Source: Candidatus Zixiibacteriota bacterium
GTDB lineage: Bacteria > Desulfobacterota > Binatia > UBA9968
DNA: 43,852 nt
Direction of reading: 5' to 3'
NCBI GenBank assembly: GCA_035574315.1
Contig: DATLYW010000037.1
Coordinates: forward strand, 1 to 43,852
In this document: positions 22,474 through 31,157 of the stretch, piece after piece
How positions within the stretch are numbered: position 1 is the stretch's first letter
Layout: each line of letters begins with the position of its first letter
Translations under genes and position numbers: made by a program
Notes under the pieces: model-generated
Seen by the model: the letters and a program-made list of their open reading frames with translations, nothing else
Database searches by the model: none
Told to the model about the DNA's origin: nothing

Positions 22474-23208
22474 CTAATCCTCCGGGAGGCCTACCGCCCT
22501 TCGCAGCTCGCGCACCTCTGCGGGAGTAAGCCGGCGTATCGCGCCCGGCTCGAGCCCTCCGAGGGCGACCGGGCCGACGCGAATCCTGATCAGCTTCTCG
22601 ACGAAATAGCCGAGCGCGGCGAACATGCGCCGCACCTCGCGCTTCCGGCCTTCGCGCAGCTCGATCTCCACCCATGCGTTCTTCTTCAGCCGTTCGACCA
22701 CACGGACCCGCGCCGGCGCCGTCATGCCGTCCTCCAGGCGGATACCTTTCCGCAGCCGTCCCAGCTCCTCTTCGGTCGGGCAGGCGCTGAGCTTGACCCG
22801 ATAGACCTTGGGCACGCCGTAGCGGGGATGAGCCAGCCGCTGCGCCAGCTCGCCGTCGTTGGTCAGGAGCAGCAGGCCCGCGGAGTTGAAGTCCAGGCGG
22901 CCCACCGGGTAGACCCGCTGCTTTTCTCCGAGCCCGGACAGCAGAGCGGTCAGGTCCGGCCTGCCGCGCGGATCGCGCAGGGAGCTGACGAATCCGGGCG
23001 GCTTGTGGAGAGCGAAATAGAGCCGGGCGGGCGCGGGCCGGATCCGTTTGCCGTCGACCTTGATGCTGTCCTTTGAGGGGTCGGCGCGGGTGCCGAGCTC
23101 GCGAACGACCCGCCCGTTGACGGTGACCCGCCCGTCGAGGATCCACTGCTCCGCTTCCCGGCGGGAGGCGAGCCCGGCCCGCGCGATGATCTTCTGCAGC
23201 CGCTCCAT
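22474..23208 (-). CDS. rluB: 23S rRNA pseudouridine synthase, RluB/RsuA family
   Basis: 244 residues. An S4 RNA-binding domain occupies about 1-60 ('MERLQKIIARAGLASRREAE', 'GRVTVNGRVV'). It is followed by the RsuA/RluB catalytic domain with 'YPVGRLDFNSAGLLLLTNDG', where D106 is the catalytic aspartate, and 'EGRKREVRRMFAALGY'. It isomerises uridine to pseudouridine in the large-subunit rRNA (E. coli RluB acts at position 2605). It is the last gene of the housekeeping run, 16 bases after scpB, an arrangement seen in many bacteria. RluB rather than RluE/RsuA is favoured by the scpAB linkage. Confidence 0.9.
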   Translation of the reverse strand: MERLQKIIARAGLASRREAEQWILDGRVTVNGRVVRELGTRADPSKDSIKVDGKRIRPAPARLYFALHKPPGFVSSLRDPRGRPDLTALLSGLGEKQRVYPVGRLDFNSAGLLLLTNDGELAQRLAHPRYGVPKVYRVKLSACPTEEELGRLRKGIRLEDGMTAPARVRVVERLKKNAWVEIELREGRKREVRRMFAALGYFVEKLIRIRVGPVALGGLEPGAIRRLTPAEVRELRRAVGLPED

Positions 23209-23224
23209 CGATGAAGGGAACCTG

Positions 23225-23797
23225 TCACTCTTCGTCGGGCTCGGCGGGAACGTCGTCCCCCACTCCCTCGGGCGGGGCGATTTCCTCCAGCTCCTTGAGC
23301 GCGGGGAGCTGGCTCAGGTCCTTGAGGTTGAAAAGCTCCAGGAACTCCTGCGTCGTGCCGTAGAGGAAGGGGCGCCCGGGAACGTCCTTGCGGGCGATCG
23401 CGCGGATCAGGCCGCGCTCGAGCAGCGTGGCGATCACGCCGTCCACGTCGACGCCGCGGATCGCCTCGATCTCCGCCTTGGTGATCGGCTGGCGATAGGC
23501 GATGATCGCCAGCGTCTCGAGCGTGGCGCGGCTCATGCGAGCGGGCCTCCCGCGAAGGAACTTCTTGACCCAGTCGGCGTTGACTCGCGGCGTGCGCAGC
23601 TGGTAGCCGCCGGCGACTTCCACGAGGCGGATGCCGCGCCGCCCGCCTTCCAGCTCCGCGGCCAGCTCCTCGAGCGCGGCGCGGATGGCCCCGCCGTCCA
23701 CGCCGTCGAGCGCTTCAGCGAGCCGCTGCAGCGTCACCGGACCGTCGGCGACGAAGAGCAGGCTCTCGAGGATCGATTTCAGCTCCTCACGTTCCAT
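23225..23797 (-). CDS. scpB: Segregation and condensation protein B
   Basis: 190 residues with the tandem winged-helix fold of ScpB: 'LKSILESLLFVADGPVTLQRLAE', 'GIRLVEVAGGYQLRT', and the diagnostic 'LSRATLETLAIIAYRQPITKAEIEAIRGV' region (here opening MSRATLETLA). It is a dimeric regulator of the SMC-ScpAB condensin complex needed for chromosome compaction and segregation. The acidic tail after about residue 170 is usual. Its start overlaps the end of scpA by 11 bases, indicating translational coupling and fixed stoichiometry. Cytoplasmic, nucleoid-associated. Confidence 0.94.
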   Translation of the reverse strand: MEREELKSILESLLFVADGPVTLQRLAEALDGVDGGAIRAALEELAAELEGGRRGIRLVEVAGGYQLRTPRVNADWVKKFLRGRPARMSRATLETLAIIAYRQPITKAEIEAIRGVDVDGVIATLLERGLIRAIARKDVPGRPFLYGTTQEFLELFNLKDLSQLPALKELEEIAPPEGVGDDVPAEPDEE

Positions 23798-24533
23798 GCC
23801 GCTCTTCCTCGCCCGCTGCCTCCATTTGCGCCGCCGGCTCGATCAGGATCGGCGCCGCGATCGCCTCCTGGAAGATCCGGATGACGCGCATCTTCACCAG
23901 CTCGAGCATCGCGAGAAAGGTCACGACCACCTCCATGCGGGAGGCGGCCGCATCGAAGCAGGACTCGAAGAGGAGCCTCCCCTCCCGCCGGAGCCGGTCG
24001 AGCAGCAGCGTCATCTTCTCCCGGACGGTGATCTTTTCGAGCACCACCTCGTGCACCGCGTCCTTGGGGAGCCGCTCGAGCACGCGCTGCAGAGCGGCCA
24101 CCAGCTCGATCACCGAAAGTTCGCGAAAGCCGGGAGGGCCGACCTCCTCGACGGGCGGAGCGGCGCGCGTGAAGACGTCGCGAGCGAGGATCTCGCGCCG
24201 CTCGAGCTGGTCCGCGGCCTCCTTGAACCGCTGATACTCGAGCAACCGACGCACCAGCTCTTCGCGCGGGTCGTCGCCCTCCTCCTCGTCCGGCTCCTCC
24301 TCGCCGGCCGGCAGAAGCATGCGCGATTTGATGTGAACGAGCGTGGCGGCCATCACCAGGAACTCGCCGGCGACGTCGAGGTTCAGGCTCTGCATCAGCT
24401 CGAGGGCGGCGAGATACTGCTCGGTGATCGTGGCGATGGGAATGTCGGTGATGCTGACTTCGTTCTTCTTGATCAGGTGGAGCAGCAGATCGAGGGGGCC
24501 CTCGAAAATCTCCAGCTGAACCCGCGTGCTCAC
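23787..24533 (-). CDS. scpA: Segregation and condensation protein A (kleisin)
   Basis: 248 residues, the kleisin of bacterial condensin. The N-terminal SMC-binding motif 'LEIFEGPLDLLLHLIKKNEV' is clear, as is 'TEQYLAALELMQSLNLDVAG' with 'EFLVMAATLVHIKSRMLLP'. The C-terminal winged helix 'VVVTFLAMLELVKMRVIRIFQ' contacts the SMC head. It starts with GTG at 24533, which overlaps the TGA of trpS in a GTGA, so translation is probably coupled to trpS. An acidic, low-complexity linker near 'EEEPDEEEGDDPREE' is normal for ScpA. Confidence 0.94.
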   Translation of the reverse strand: MSTRVQLEIFEGPLDLLLHLIKKNEVSITDIPIATITEQYLAALELMQSLNLDVAGEFLVMAATLVHIKSRMLLPAGEEEPDEEEGDDPREELVRRLLEYQRFKEAADQLERREILARDVFTRAAPPVEEVGPPGFRELSVIELVAALQRVLERLPKDAVHEVVLEKITVREKMTLLLDRLRREGRLLFESCFDAAASRMEVVVTFLAMLELVKMRVIRIFQEAIAAPILIEPAAQMEAAGEEERHGT

Positions 24534-25507
24534 AAGCCCAACGCCTCACGGACCTCGGCCATGGTCTCCGCCGCCTTCTTTTGCGCCGCCCGGGTGCCGT
24601 CGGCCAGCACGTCCCGGACCGTGTCGGGCCGGGCCTCGAGCGCGGCGCGCCGCTCGCGGATCGGCTGCAGCTCGTCGATCACGTGCTTGATCATCACCTT
24701 CTTGCACTCCAGGCAACCGATGCCCGCGGTCCGGCAGCCGCGGGAAACGTAATCGATCTCGTCCTCCGTGCAGTAGATCTTGTGGAGCTGGAACGCGGGG
24801 CATTTCTCGGGCTCGCCGGGGTCCGTGCGCCGTACCCGGGCCGGGTCGGTCGTCATCCGGCTGAGCTTCCGGTCGACTTCCTCCGGCGGGTCCGACAGGA
24901 AGACCGCGTTGTTGTAGCTCTTGCTCATCTTGCGGCCGTCGAGGCCGGGAAGCTTCTGGGTCTCGGCGAGGAGCACCTCGGGCTCGGGGAAGATCGGGCG
25001 GTAGAGCTGGTTGAAGCGCCTGACGATCTCGCGCGTGAGCTCGACGTGCGGCGCCTGATCCACGCCGACGGGGACCCGGTTCGCCTTGTAGATGGTGATG
25101 TCGGCCGCCTGCAGGACCGGGTAGCCGAGAAAGCCGTAGGTCGAAAGATCCTTTCCCGTGAGTTCCCTGATCTGCTCCTTGTAGGTCGGGTTGCGCTCCA
25201 GCCACGGCACCGGCGTGATCATCGAGAAGATGAGGTGCAGCTCGGCGTGCTCCTTGACGAAAGACTGGCGGAACAGCGTGCTCCGCGCCGGGTCGAGCCC
25301 GACGCTCAGCCAGTCCCTGACCATCTCGACCGCGTTCTCCTCGATGCCCTGGGGCGTCGCGTAGTCGGTGGTCAGCGCGTGCCAGTCGGCGACGAAGAAG
25401 TAGCAGCGGTAGTCGCCCTGGAGGCGCACCCAGTTTTTCAGCGCGCCGTGCAGGTGGCCGAGATGCAGCCGCCCCGTGGGGCGGGCGCCGCTTACGATCG
25501 TGTCCAT
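24530..25507 (-). CDS. trpS: Tryptophanyl-tRNA synthetase with a four-cysteine cluster motif
   Basis: 325 residues, class I aminoacyl-tRNA synthetase charging tRNA-Trp. Signature sequences are HLGH at 15-18 (HIGH motif) and KMSKS at 193-197; 'ARPTGRLHLGHLHGALKNW' and 'PVLQAADITIYKANRVPVG' are typical. C236, C258, C265 and C268 form C-x21-C-x6-C-x2-C in the anticodon-binding region. The Thermotoga maritima enzyme has C-x22-C-x6-C-x2-C at almost the same numbers and binds a [4Fe-4S] cluster there; I infer the same here. It follows the M50 protease by 15 bases and overlaps scpA at GTGA. Confidence 0.95.
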   Translation of the reverse strand: MDTIVSGARPTGRLHLGHLHGALKNWVRLQGDYRCYFFVADWHALTTDYATPQGIEENAVEMVRDWLSVGLDPARSTLFRQSFVKEHAELHLIFSMITPVPWLERNPTYKEQIRELTGKDLSTYGFLGYPVLQAADITIYKANRVPVGVDQAPHVELTREIVRRFNQLYRPIFPEPEVLLAETQKLPGLDGRKMSKSYNNAVFLSDPPEEVDRKLSRMTTDPARVRRTDPGEPEKCPAFQLHKIYCTEDEIDYVSRGCRTAGIGCLECKKVMIKHVIDELQPIRERRAALEARPDTVRDVLADGTRAAQKKAAETMAEVREALGL

Positions 25508-25522
25508 GAGATCAATCCGTTT

Positions 25523-26212
25523 CTACAGGAGACCGAAGAAGAAATCCACCAGAAAACCGACCGGCGGCCCGATGATCCGATCGAGCATGTGCGTCATCAG
25601 CAGCAGGATCACGATCAGGAAGCCGAACGGCTCCACCCGCGCCAGCGTCGAGGAATGCGGCTCGGGCAGGAAGCCGACCAGCACCCGGCCGCCGTCGAGC
25701 GGCGGCAGCGGAATCATGTTGAAGACGGCGAGCACGACGTTGATGACGATGCCGTTCCGGGCCATCAGCACGATCGGCGAGAAGAAATCGGCGAGCGCGG
25801 AATCGTGCGCCCCGGCGAACAGCGGCAGCGTCGCCTTGAGCAGGAAAACACACGCCAGAGCCAGCAGCAAGTTGGTGGCCGGGCCGGCGGCGGCGACCCA
25901 GATCATGTCCCGCTTGGGGTTGCGCAGGTTGAAGAAGTTCACCGGCACGGGCCTCGCGTAGCCGAAGAGGAAAGGCGCCTGCGCCACGATCAGCAGAACC
26001 GGGATCAGAATCGTCCCGACGGGATCGATGTGGGCGAGCGGGTTCAGCGTCAGCCGGCCCATGCGCGCCGCCGTCGGGTCGCCGAAGCGATAGGCGACCC
26101 AGCCGTGCGCCACCTCGTGAAAAATGACGGCGGCCAGCACGGGCAGCGCCCAGATCGCGATCTGTCTGATGGTATCTTCCAACGTCGGCAACCGCAGCCT
26201 GATTTCCACCAT
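25523..26212 (-). CDS. Site-2 protease family (M50) membrane metalloprotease
   Basis: About 229 residues, polytopic inner-membrane protein. The zinc motif H32-E-x2-H36 lies in the first membrane segment ('VIFHEVAHGWVAYRFGD'), and the third ligand is the Asp in 'NMIPLPPLDGGRV'. These are the marks of the short Rip-type M50 group (YwhC/Rv-like) found next to trpS and scpAB in many bacteria. Substrate and signalling role of this small subgroup are not well known. The ATG at 26212 is preferred over a TTG at 26233 because the conserved 'LEDTIRQIAIWALPVLAA' start then lies normally; neither has a strong ribosome site. It sits 46 bases after xerD and 15 before trpS. Confidence 0.88.
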   Translation of the reverse strand: MVEIRLRLPTLEDTIRQIAIWALPVLAAVIFHEVAHGWVAYRFGDPTAARMGRLTLNPLAHIDPVGTILIPVLLIVAQAPFLFGYARPVPVNFFNLRNPKRDMIWVAAAGPATNLLLALACVFLLKATLPLFAGAHDSALADFFSPIVLMARNGIVINVVLAVFNMIPLPPLDGGRVLVGFLPEPHSSTLARVEPFGFLIVILLLMTHMLDRIIGPPVGFLVDFFFGLL

Positions 26213-26258
26213 GAATACGGCAAGGCGCCCCAAAACACAAGTTTTCCGGCGCGCCTCG

Positions 26259-27185
26259 CTACCCCGAAGCGGGATCGCCGCTCCCGCGTTCGCGCGGGTG
26301 GTGGCGCCGGTGGGCCTCCTTCAGGCGCGAGGCGGTCACGTGGGTATAAATCTGCGTCGTGGAGATATCGGCGTGGCCCAGCATCGACTGCACGGAGCGC
26401 AGGTCCGCGCCCCTTTCGAGGAGGTGCGTCGCGAACGAATGTCGCAGCGTATGCGGCGAGATCTTCTTCTGGAGGCCGGCCGCGCGCGCGTAACCCTTGA
26501 TGAGCTTCCAGAATCCCTGCCGCGTGAGCGGCCGCCCCGAGCGGTTGATGAAAAGCGCGGAGCTGCTCCTTCCCTTGAGAAGTCGCGGTCGGCCTTCGGC
26601 GAGGTAGCGGAGCAGCCGCTCCTTGGCCCATCGGCCGAACGGCACGGCCCGGACCTTGGAGCCTTTTCCCTGGACGACGAGATAGTCGCCCTCCAGGTCG
26701 AGCTGCGGCAGGCGGAGCGAGATCAGCTCCGAGACCCGGAGCCCGGAGGCGTAGAGCAGCTCCAGCATCGCCTGGTCGCGCAGGCCGAGCGGCCGGCGCG
26801 GGTCCGGCTGGTCCAGCAGCAGGCGGATCTCTTCTTCCGAGAGCGCGTGGGGCAGCTTGCGCCCGGCCGCGGCGGAGCGGAAGGCGAGGCGCGGCAAGGC
26901 CGCGATGGACCGCCGCTCGGCGAGAAAACGGTAGAAGCGGCGGATGGTGACGATCTGGCGGGCGATCGATCGCGGGCCGAGCCCCCGGGCCCGCGCGGCG
27001 GCGGCATAGGCGCGGACCTCCGCCGCGCCGGTGTCGCTCCAGGATGTGATCCCGTTTCGCGCCACGAACGCCGAGAACTGGGCGAGGTCGCGGCCGTAGG
27101 CTTCCAGCGTGTTGCGCGCCAGCCCCTTTTCCACCTCCATGGCGGCGAGGAAGGCGTCAACGGGCGGGCTGAGCGAGTCCTTCAT
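26259..27185 (-). CDS. xerD: Tyrosine recombinase XerD
   Basis: 308 residues. The N-terminal SAM-like core-binding domain ('EKGLARNTLEAYGRDLAQF') is followed by the catalytic domain. All catalytic residues are present: R150 ('SGLRVSEL'), K174 ('QGKGSKVR'), H245-x2-R248 ('PHTLRHSFATHLLERGADLR'), H271 ('LGHADIS'), and nucleophile Y280 ('TTQIYTHV'). Length and motifs fit XerD, which with XerC resolves chromosome dimers at dif. The location in a housekeeping operon argues against a mobile-element integrase. The start at 27185 overlaps the 3' end of glnD by 29 bases; longer starts lie inside glnD. No XerC gene is in the window. Confidence 0.9.
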   Translation of the reverse strand: MKDSLSPPVDAFLAAMEVEKGLARNTLEAYGRDLAQFSAFVARNGITSWSDTGAAEVRAYAAAARARGLGPRSIARQIVTIRRFYRFLAERRSIAALPRLAFRSAAAGRKLPHALSEEEIRLLLDQPDPRRPLGLRDQAMLELLYASGLRVSELISLRLPQLDLEGDYLVVQGKGSKVRAVPFGRWAKERLLRYLAEGRPRLLKGRSSSALFINRSGRPLTRQGFWKLIKGYARAAGLQKKISPHTLRHSFATHLLERGADLRSVQSMLGHADISTTQIYTHVTASRLKEAHRRHHPRERGSGDPASG

Positions 27186-29886
27186 CGGGTTGCGGCGCCA
27201 GCGTTTCGTAGAGGGACCGCCGGATCGCCTCCAGGCGCCCGGCATCGTGGATCTTTTCCCCCCGCTCGTCGGTGACGTAGAAGACGTCGGCGACCTGATC
27301 GACGTTCGTGGAGATCTTGGCGACGTGAATCGAGAGGCCCAGGCGGTGGAGCGCGTAGGTGATCGTGAACAGGACGCCGATCCGGTCCTCGGTGTAGACC
27401 TCGACGATCGTGAAGCCGTCGGACGCCTCGTTGTCGATTTCGATCGAGGTCGCGACCTTCGGCACGCGCTTGCGGAACAGCGCCGAGCCCGGCGACGACG
27501 CCACCAGACGCGCGACGTCGATTCGCCCTGCGAGCACCCCGTCGAGCGCCGCCCGGACGCGCTCCCATTTCTGCGCGTCCATGACCGGCTCGGACCTCCC
27601 CCGGTGCGCCACGCGGAAAACGTCGAGAATACGGCCGTCGCTCGCGGTGAAGATGCGGGCGTTGAGGATGTCGAGGTTCATCGCCGCGAGGACGCCCGTG
27701 ATGGCGGCGAAGAGGCCCGGGCGATCCATGGCGCAGACGACGAACGAGCTGCAGTCTTTTTCGGGGAAATGTTGCACGGCGGTCACGGCGCCCTTGCCGG
27801 TGAACTGTTCCATCAGCTCGAAATGGGCCGCGATCTCGTCCTCCGGGGTGGCGAGGAAATAGCGATCCGGCATCGTCTCGAGGAAATGGCGGACGCGCTC
27901 CTCGGGGTGTCGCTCCTCGAGCCGGCGGCGCAGCCGCCGGGCGGTCCGCCGCAGGATCGCCTGGACGTTTCGCCGCGGCAGCTCGCCCTTTTCCATCTCC
28001 TCGAGCACGTCCAGGGCCTTCACGTACAGCTCTCCCAGGAGCGAGGCCTTCCACGGATTCCAGACGTCCGGCCCGACCGCTTTCACGTCGGCGAAGGTCA
28101 GGAGGTAGAGCATCTTGAGATTCCGGATGCTCCCCATCGTGCGGGCGAAGCCGATGATCGTTTTTTCGTCCTCGAGATCGCGCCTGAACGCGGTGTGGGT
28201 CATCAGGAGGTGGTGGCGCACGAGGAACTCGACGAGCGCCGTGTCGTCGACGTTGAGGCGCATGCGCCGCGCGATCTGCCGCACCATGCGCGCGCCGATC
28301 TCCGAATGGCCGCCCCCGAACCCTTTGCCGATGTCGTGGAACAGGAGCCCGAGGTAGAGCAGCTCGATCTTGTCGGCCTCGCGGGCGAGCTGCGTCAGCA
28401 GCGGGAGCGAGTCGTTGTAGGCGCCGCTCTTGAGCCGCTCGATCTCCTGGATCAGGCGCAGCGAGTGCTGGTCGACGGTGTAGACGTGATAGGCGTCGTG
28501 CAGCGCCATGCAGAGCAGCCGTCCGAATTCCGGAATGAACGCTCCGAGCACGCCGCAGCGGTGCATTTCGAGCAGCGTCTCGTAGACGCGGTCCTTCCAC
28601 TTCAGGATCTCGAAGAACGGCAGGTTCGCGGCCGCCGAGCGGCGGAACTTCTCGTCGATCAGGTCCAGGTGGTCCCGCAGGAGCTCGCGGGTTTCGTGGC
28701 TGAGCTCGCAGCGGCTTTTTTGGAGGTCGGCGAAGACGCGCATGAGATTCCCGGGCTCCGCCCGCAGGATCTCGGGACGGGTGACCCGGAGCTGCCCCTT
28801 GTGGACGACGACGCCGTCGCGCAGCGTTTTCGCCAGGGAGTAGGCGCCGCCGAGGAACGAGCGCTGGCTCTCGGTCAGACGGTGGATGATCAGGGAGGTG
28901 ACGCGGCTCACCTCCGACGCCTGGAGATAGTACTGCCGCATGAAGACCTCGACGCCTTTGAGCTTGCCCTCGCCCTCGTAGCCGAAAGCCCGGCTTACCC
29001 GCTCCTGGTCGTCGAAGGTAAGCTGGTCCTGATGCTTGCCGGCGGAAAAATGGAGCTCGTTGCGCACGCGCAACAGGAAGTCCTGGGCCTCCTTGAGCTT
29101 GCGCACGTCGGCCGCGGAGACGATCCCCTTGCGCACCAGGTCGTCGAAATCGCGCGCATTTTCCTTCACCCGCGCGATCCAGCGCGCCGTGTGAATGTCG
29201 CGCAGCCCGCCCTCGCCTTCCTTGATCTCCGGCTGGAGCATGTAGACCGAGCCGCCGTAGCTCGCCCGCCGGGCCCGGCTCTCCGCCAGCTTTTCCTGGA
29301 TGAAGCGGTAGGCGCGGCGCCGCGCGAGCTTGTGCTCGACCGCCGCCTCGAAGGTCTGATAGAGCGCGAAGTCGCCGCACAGGTAGCGCGCGTCGAGCAG
29401 CGCCGTCTTGACCTTAAGGTCGAGTGTGCCCAGGCGGATGCAGTCCGCGACGCTGCGCGTCGCGTGCCCTACCTGGAGACCGGCGTCCCACAGCGCGTAG
29501 AGCAGCTTTTCCGTCACGGACTCCACGTAGGCCGAGGGTTTCCAGGAATGGAGGAACAGGAGGTCGATATCCGAATAGGGACAGAGCTCGCCGCGCCCGT
29601 AGCCTCCCTGCGCGACCACGGCGCAGTTGGGGCTGCGGGTCGGGTAACGCGCCAGGAATTCCTCGCTGATGGCGGAAAAGAGATGACGGATCAGATGGTC
29701 CATCATCGTCGCGTACGCGGAGGCGATCTCGGTGCCGCCGGCGCCCGCGCGGTGGCGCTCCCACAGAGCGGCCCGGCCGGCCTTGACGAACGCCCGGGCG
29801 AGCGCCGCCGGGTCGGCGATGTCGCGGGTCTGCTCGAGAATCGAGTGGGACAACGCTACGGCGTCCATGCGTCGGAATCCCTTCAC
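27157..29886 (-). CDS. glnD: [Protein-PII] uridylyltransferase/uridylyl-removing enzyme
   Basis: 909 residues, usual GlnD size. The nucleotidyltransferase domain has 'GGYGRGELCPYSDIDLLFL' beginning at residue 94. The linker and HD phosphohydrolase domain follow ('LYLGLLFHDIGKGFGGGHSE'), then two ACT domains at the end ('MDRPGLFAAITGVLAAMNLD', 'EVYTEDRIGVLFTITYALHR'). It senses glutamine and uridylylates or deuridylylates PII, controlling nitrogen assimilation. Two starts are possible: GTG at 29886, overlapping the amidase TGA in a GTGA like two other junctions in this operon, or ATG at 29868, which has AAGGGA upstream. I list the GTG, but the shorter 903-residue form is nearly as likely. Confidence 0.93.
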   Translation of the reverse strand: MKGFRRMDAVALSHSILEQTRDIADPAALARAFVKAGRAALWERHRAGAGGTEIASAYATMMDHLIRHLFSAISEEFLARYPTRSPNCAVVAQGGYGRGELCPYSDIDLLFLHSWKPSAYVESVTEKLLYALWDAGLQVGHATRSVADCIRLGTLDLKVKTALLDARYLCGDFALYQTFEAAVEHKLARRRAYRFIQEKLAESRARRASYGGSVYMLQPEIKEGEGGLRDIHTARWIARVKENARDFDDLVRKGIVSAADVRKLKEAQDFLLRVRNELHFSAGKHQDQLTFDDQERVSRAFGYEGEGKLKGVEVFMRQYYLQASEVSRVTSLIIHRLTESQRSFLGGAYSLAKTLRDGVVVHKGQLRVTRPEILRAEPGNLMRVFADLQKSRCELSHETRELLRDHLDLIDEKFRRSAAANLPFFEILKWKDRVYETLLEMHRCGVLGAFIPEFGRLLCMALHDAYHVYTVDQHSLRLIQEIERLKSGAYNDSLPLLTQLAREADKIELLYLGLLFHDIGKGFGGGHSEIGARMVRQIARRMRLNVDDTALVEFLVRHHLLMTHTAFRRDLEDEKTIIGFARTMGSIRNLKMLYLLTFADVKAVGPDVWNPWKASLLGELYVKALDVLEEMEKGELPRRNVQAILRRTARRLRRRLEERHPEERVRHFLETMPDRYFLATPEDEIAAHFELMEQFTGKGAVTAVQHFPEKDCSSFVVCAMDRPGLFAAITGVLAAMNLDILNARIFTASDGRILDVFRVAHRGRSEPVMDAQKWERVRAALDGVLAGRIDVARLVASSPGSALFRKRVPKVATSIEIDNEASDGFTIVEVYTEDRIGVLFTITYALHRLGLSIHVAKISTNVDQVADVFYVTDERGEKIHDAGRLEAIRRSLYETLAPQPDEGLAQPAR

Positions 29887-31157
29887 AAGGTTTTCATCGC
29901 CGTGGCCGTCTCCCCGTACTTCCGGATCCCGTCGTACAGGGCGTCGACGAGCGCGTCCTGATAGGAATCCCGGGCCATCAGCCGGCCCTCGTCCCGATGG
30001 GTGATGAAGAACAGCTCCACGAGCACGCTGGGCATCCGCGCTCCGACGAGCACGTAGAACAGGGCCTTCTTGACGCCGAGATCCCTCACCTCGCCCATCT
30101 TCTTCGACATGCCGGCGACCAGCGACCCGTGCATGCGATGAGCGAGGGTGATCGAGTCCTCGAGCTTCATGTTCTGCACCATGTCGCTCAGGATGAACTG
30201 CAGGTCGGAGACGTTCTTGCGCGAGGTGCCGTTCTCGCGCGCCGCCAGGCGGATCGCCGCCTCGTCGGTGGTGTTGTCCAGGTAATAGGTCTCGAGCCCC
30301 CTCGCCTCGCCGTTGGGGCTCGCGTTGGTGTGCAGCGAGATGAACAGGTCCGCGTTCTCGGCGTTGGCGATCGCGGTCCGATCCTCCAGGCTGATGAAAC
30401 GATCGTCGTTGCGGGTGAGGATCACCTCGACGCCCATCTCCTTTCTCAGCTTCCGCGCGAGCTTCTTCGCGACGCTGAGAACGACGTCCTTTTCCGCGAT
30501 GCCGCCGAAACCGATCGCCCCGGGGTCCTTGCCGCCGTGCCCGGGGTCGAGGACGATCTTGCGGATGCCGGCGATCTCCGATGCGCCGTTGCCTTTCGGC
30601 GCACGCGCCGGCGCGAGCTTTTTCGCCGCCGGCGCCGCCGCAGGGCCGTTGCTGTCGCCCTTGCCATGGATGTCGACGACCAGCCGGTAGGGGTCGGGCA
30701 ACAAAAAGGCCTGGTGCGATACCACGCTGCTGGCGTCGAGCACCACGCGCACCACGTCCGAGCTGAACTGTCCGACGCGCACCTGACGCAGCAACCCGTC
30801 CCGGACCGGGATCGGCTCTCTGGACCCCGCCCCGAGCTGCGCTCCGAAGATGTCGATATAGATCCGCGGCGGCAGGCCCCGGGCCGGGTCTTCCTTCAAG
30901 CGATGCGTCTCGTAAAGAACCGCACGCGAGAGATCGATGGTGACCCGGGTGTAGTTCCTGGACGAAAGAAAGCGCACGGCGCCGACCGTGGCCCGCTCCA
31001 CCGGACCCGCGGCTCCCGCCCGGGCGGGAGCGGGCTCTTTTTCGCCCGCGGGCGGCGGCGCGGCTTCGTCGGAAAGCGCGGCGCCCCCGAGAAGCGCGGC
31101 CAGGGCGAAACCCGTCAGCGCCTGAAGCAGCAACCCGTGCGCCTTCTTCGTTTTCAC
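29883..31157 (-). CDS. amiC: N-acetylmuramoyl-L-alanine amidase (AMIN + Amidase_3)
   Basis: 424 residues. A signal peptide covers about 1-30 ('LLLQALTGFALAALLGGAAL'). An AMIN domain lies at about 55-165 ('VRFLSSRNYTRVTIDLS') and targets the enzyme to the septum. The zinc amidase domain lies at about 205-415: 'KIVLDPGHGGKDPGA' (His), 'GIAEKDVVLSVAKKLA' (Glu), 'ADLFISLHTNASPN' (His), and 'SVLVELFFITHRDE' (catalytic Glu). It splits peptidoglycan between cell wall strands during daughter-cell separation. GTG start at 31157 follows GAGGAAG and overlaps the mutS stop in a GTGA. AmiC rather than AmiA/B is chosen for the AMIN domain, but AmiB is similar. Confidence 0.92.
   Translation of the reverse strand: MKTKKAHGLLLQALTGFALAALLGGAALSDEAAPPPAGEKEPAPARAGAAGPVERATVGAVRFLSSRNYTRVTIDLSRAVLYETHRLKEDPARGLPPRIYIDIFGAQLGAGSREPIPVRDGLLRQVRVGQFSSDVVRVVLDASSVVSHQAFLLPDPYRLVVDIHGKGDSNGPAAAPAAKKLAPARAPKGNGASEIAGIRKIVLDPGHGGKDPGAIGFGGIAEKDVVLSVAKKLARKLRKEMGVEVILTRNDDRFISLEDRTAIANAENADLFISLHTNASPNGEARGLETYYLDNTTDEAAIRLAARENGTSRKNVSDLQFILSDMVQNMKLEDSITLAHRMHGSLVAGMSKKMGEVRDLGVKKALFYVLVGARMPSVLVELFFITHRDEGRLMARDSYQDALVDALYDGIRKYGETATAMKTL

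Noticed and set aside
26259..27185. Tyrosine recombinase as an integrase of a mobile element
   Set aside because: It is XerD-like in length and motifs, sits inside a conserved housekeeping operon, and no attachment-site repeats were seen around it.
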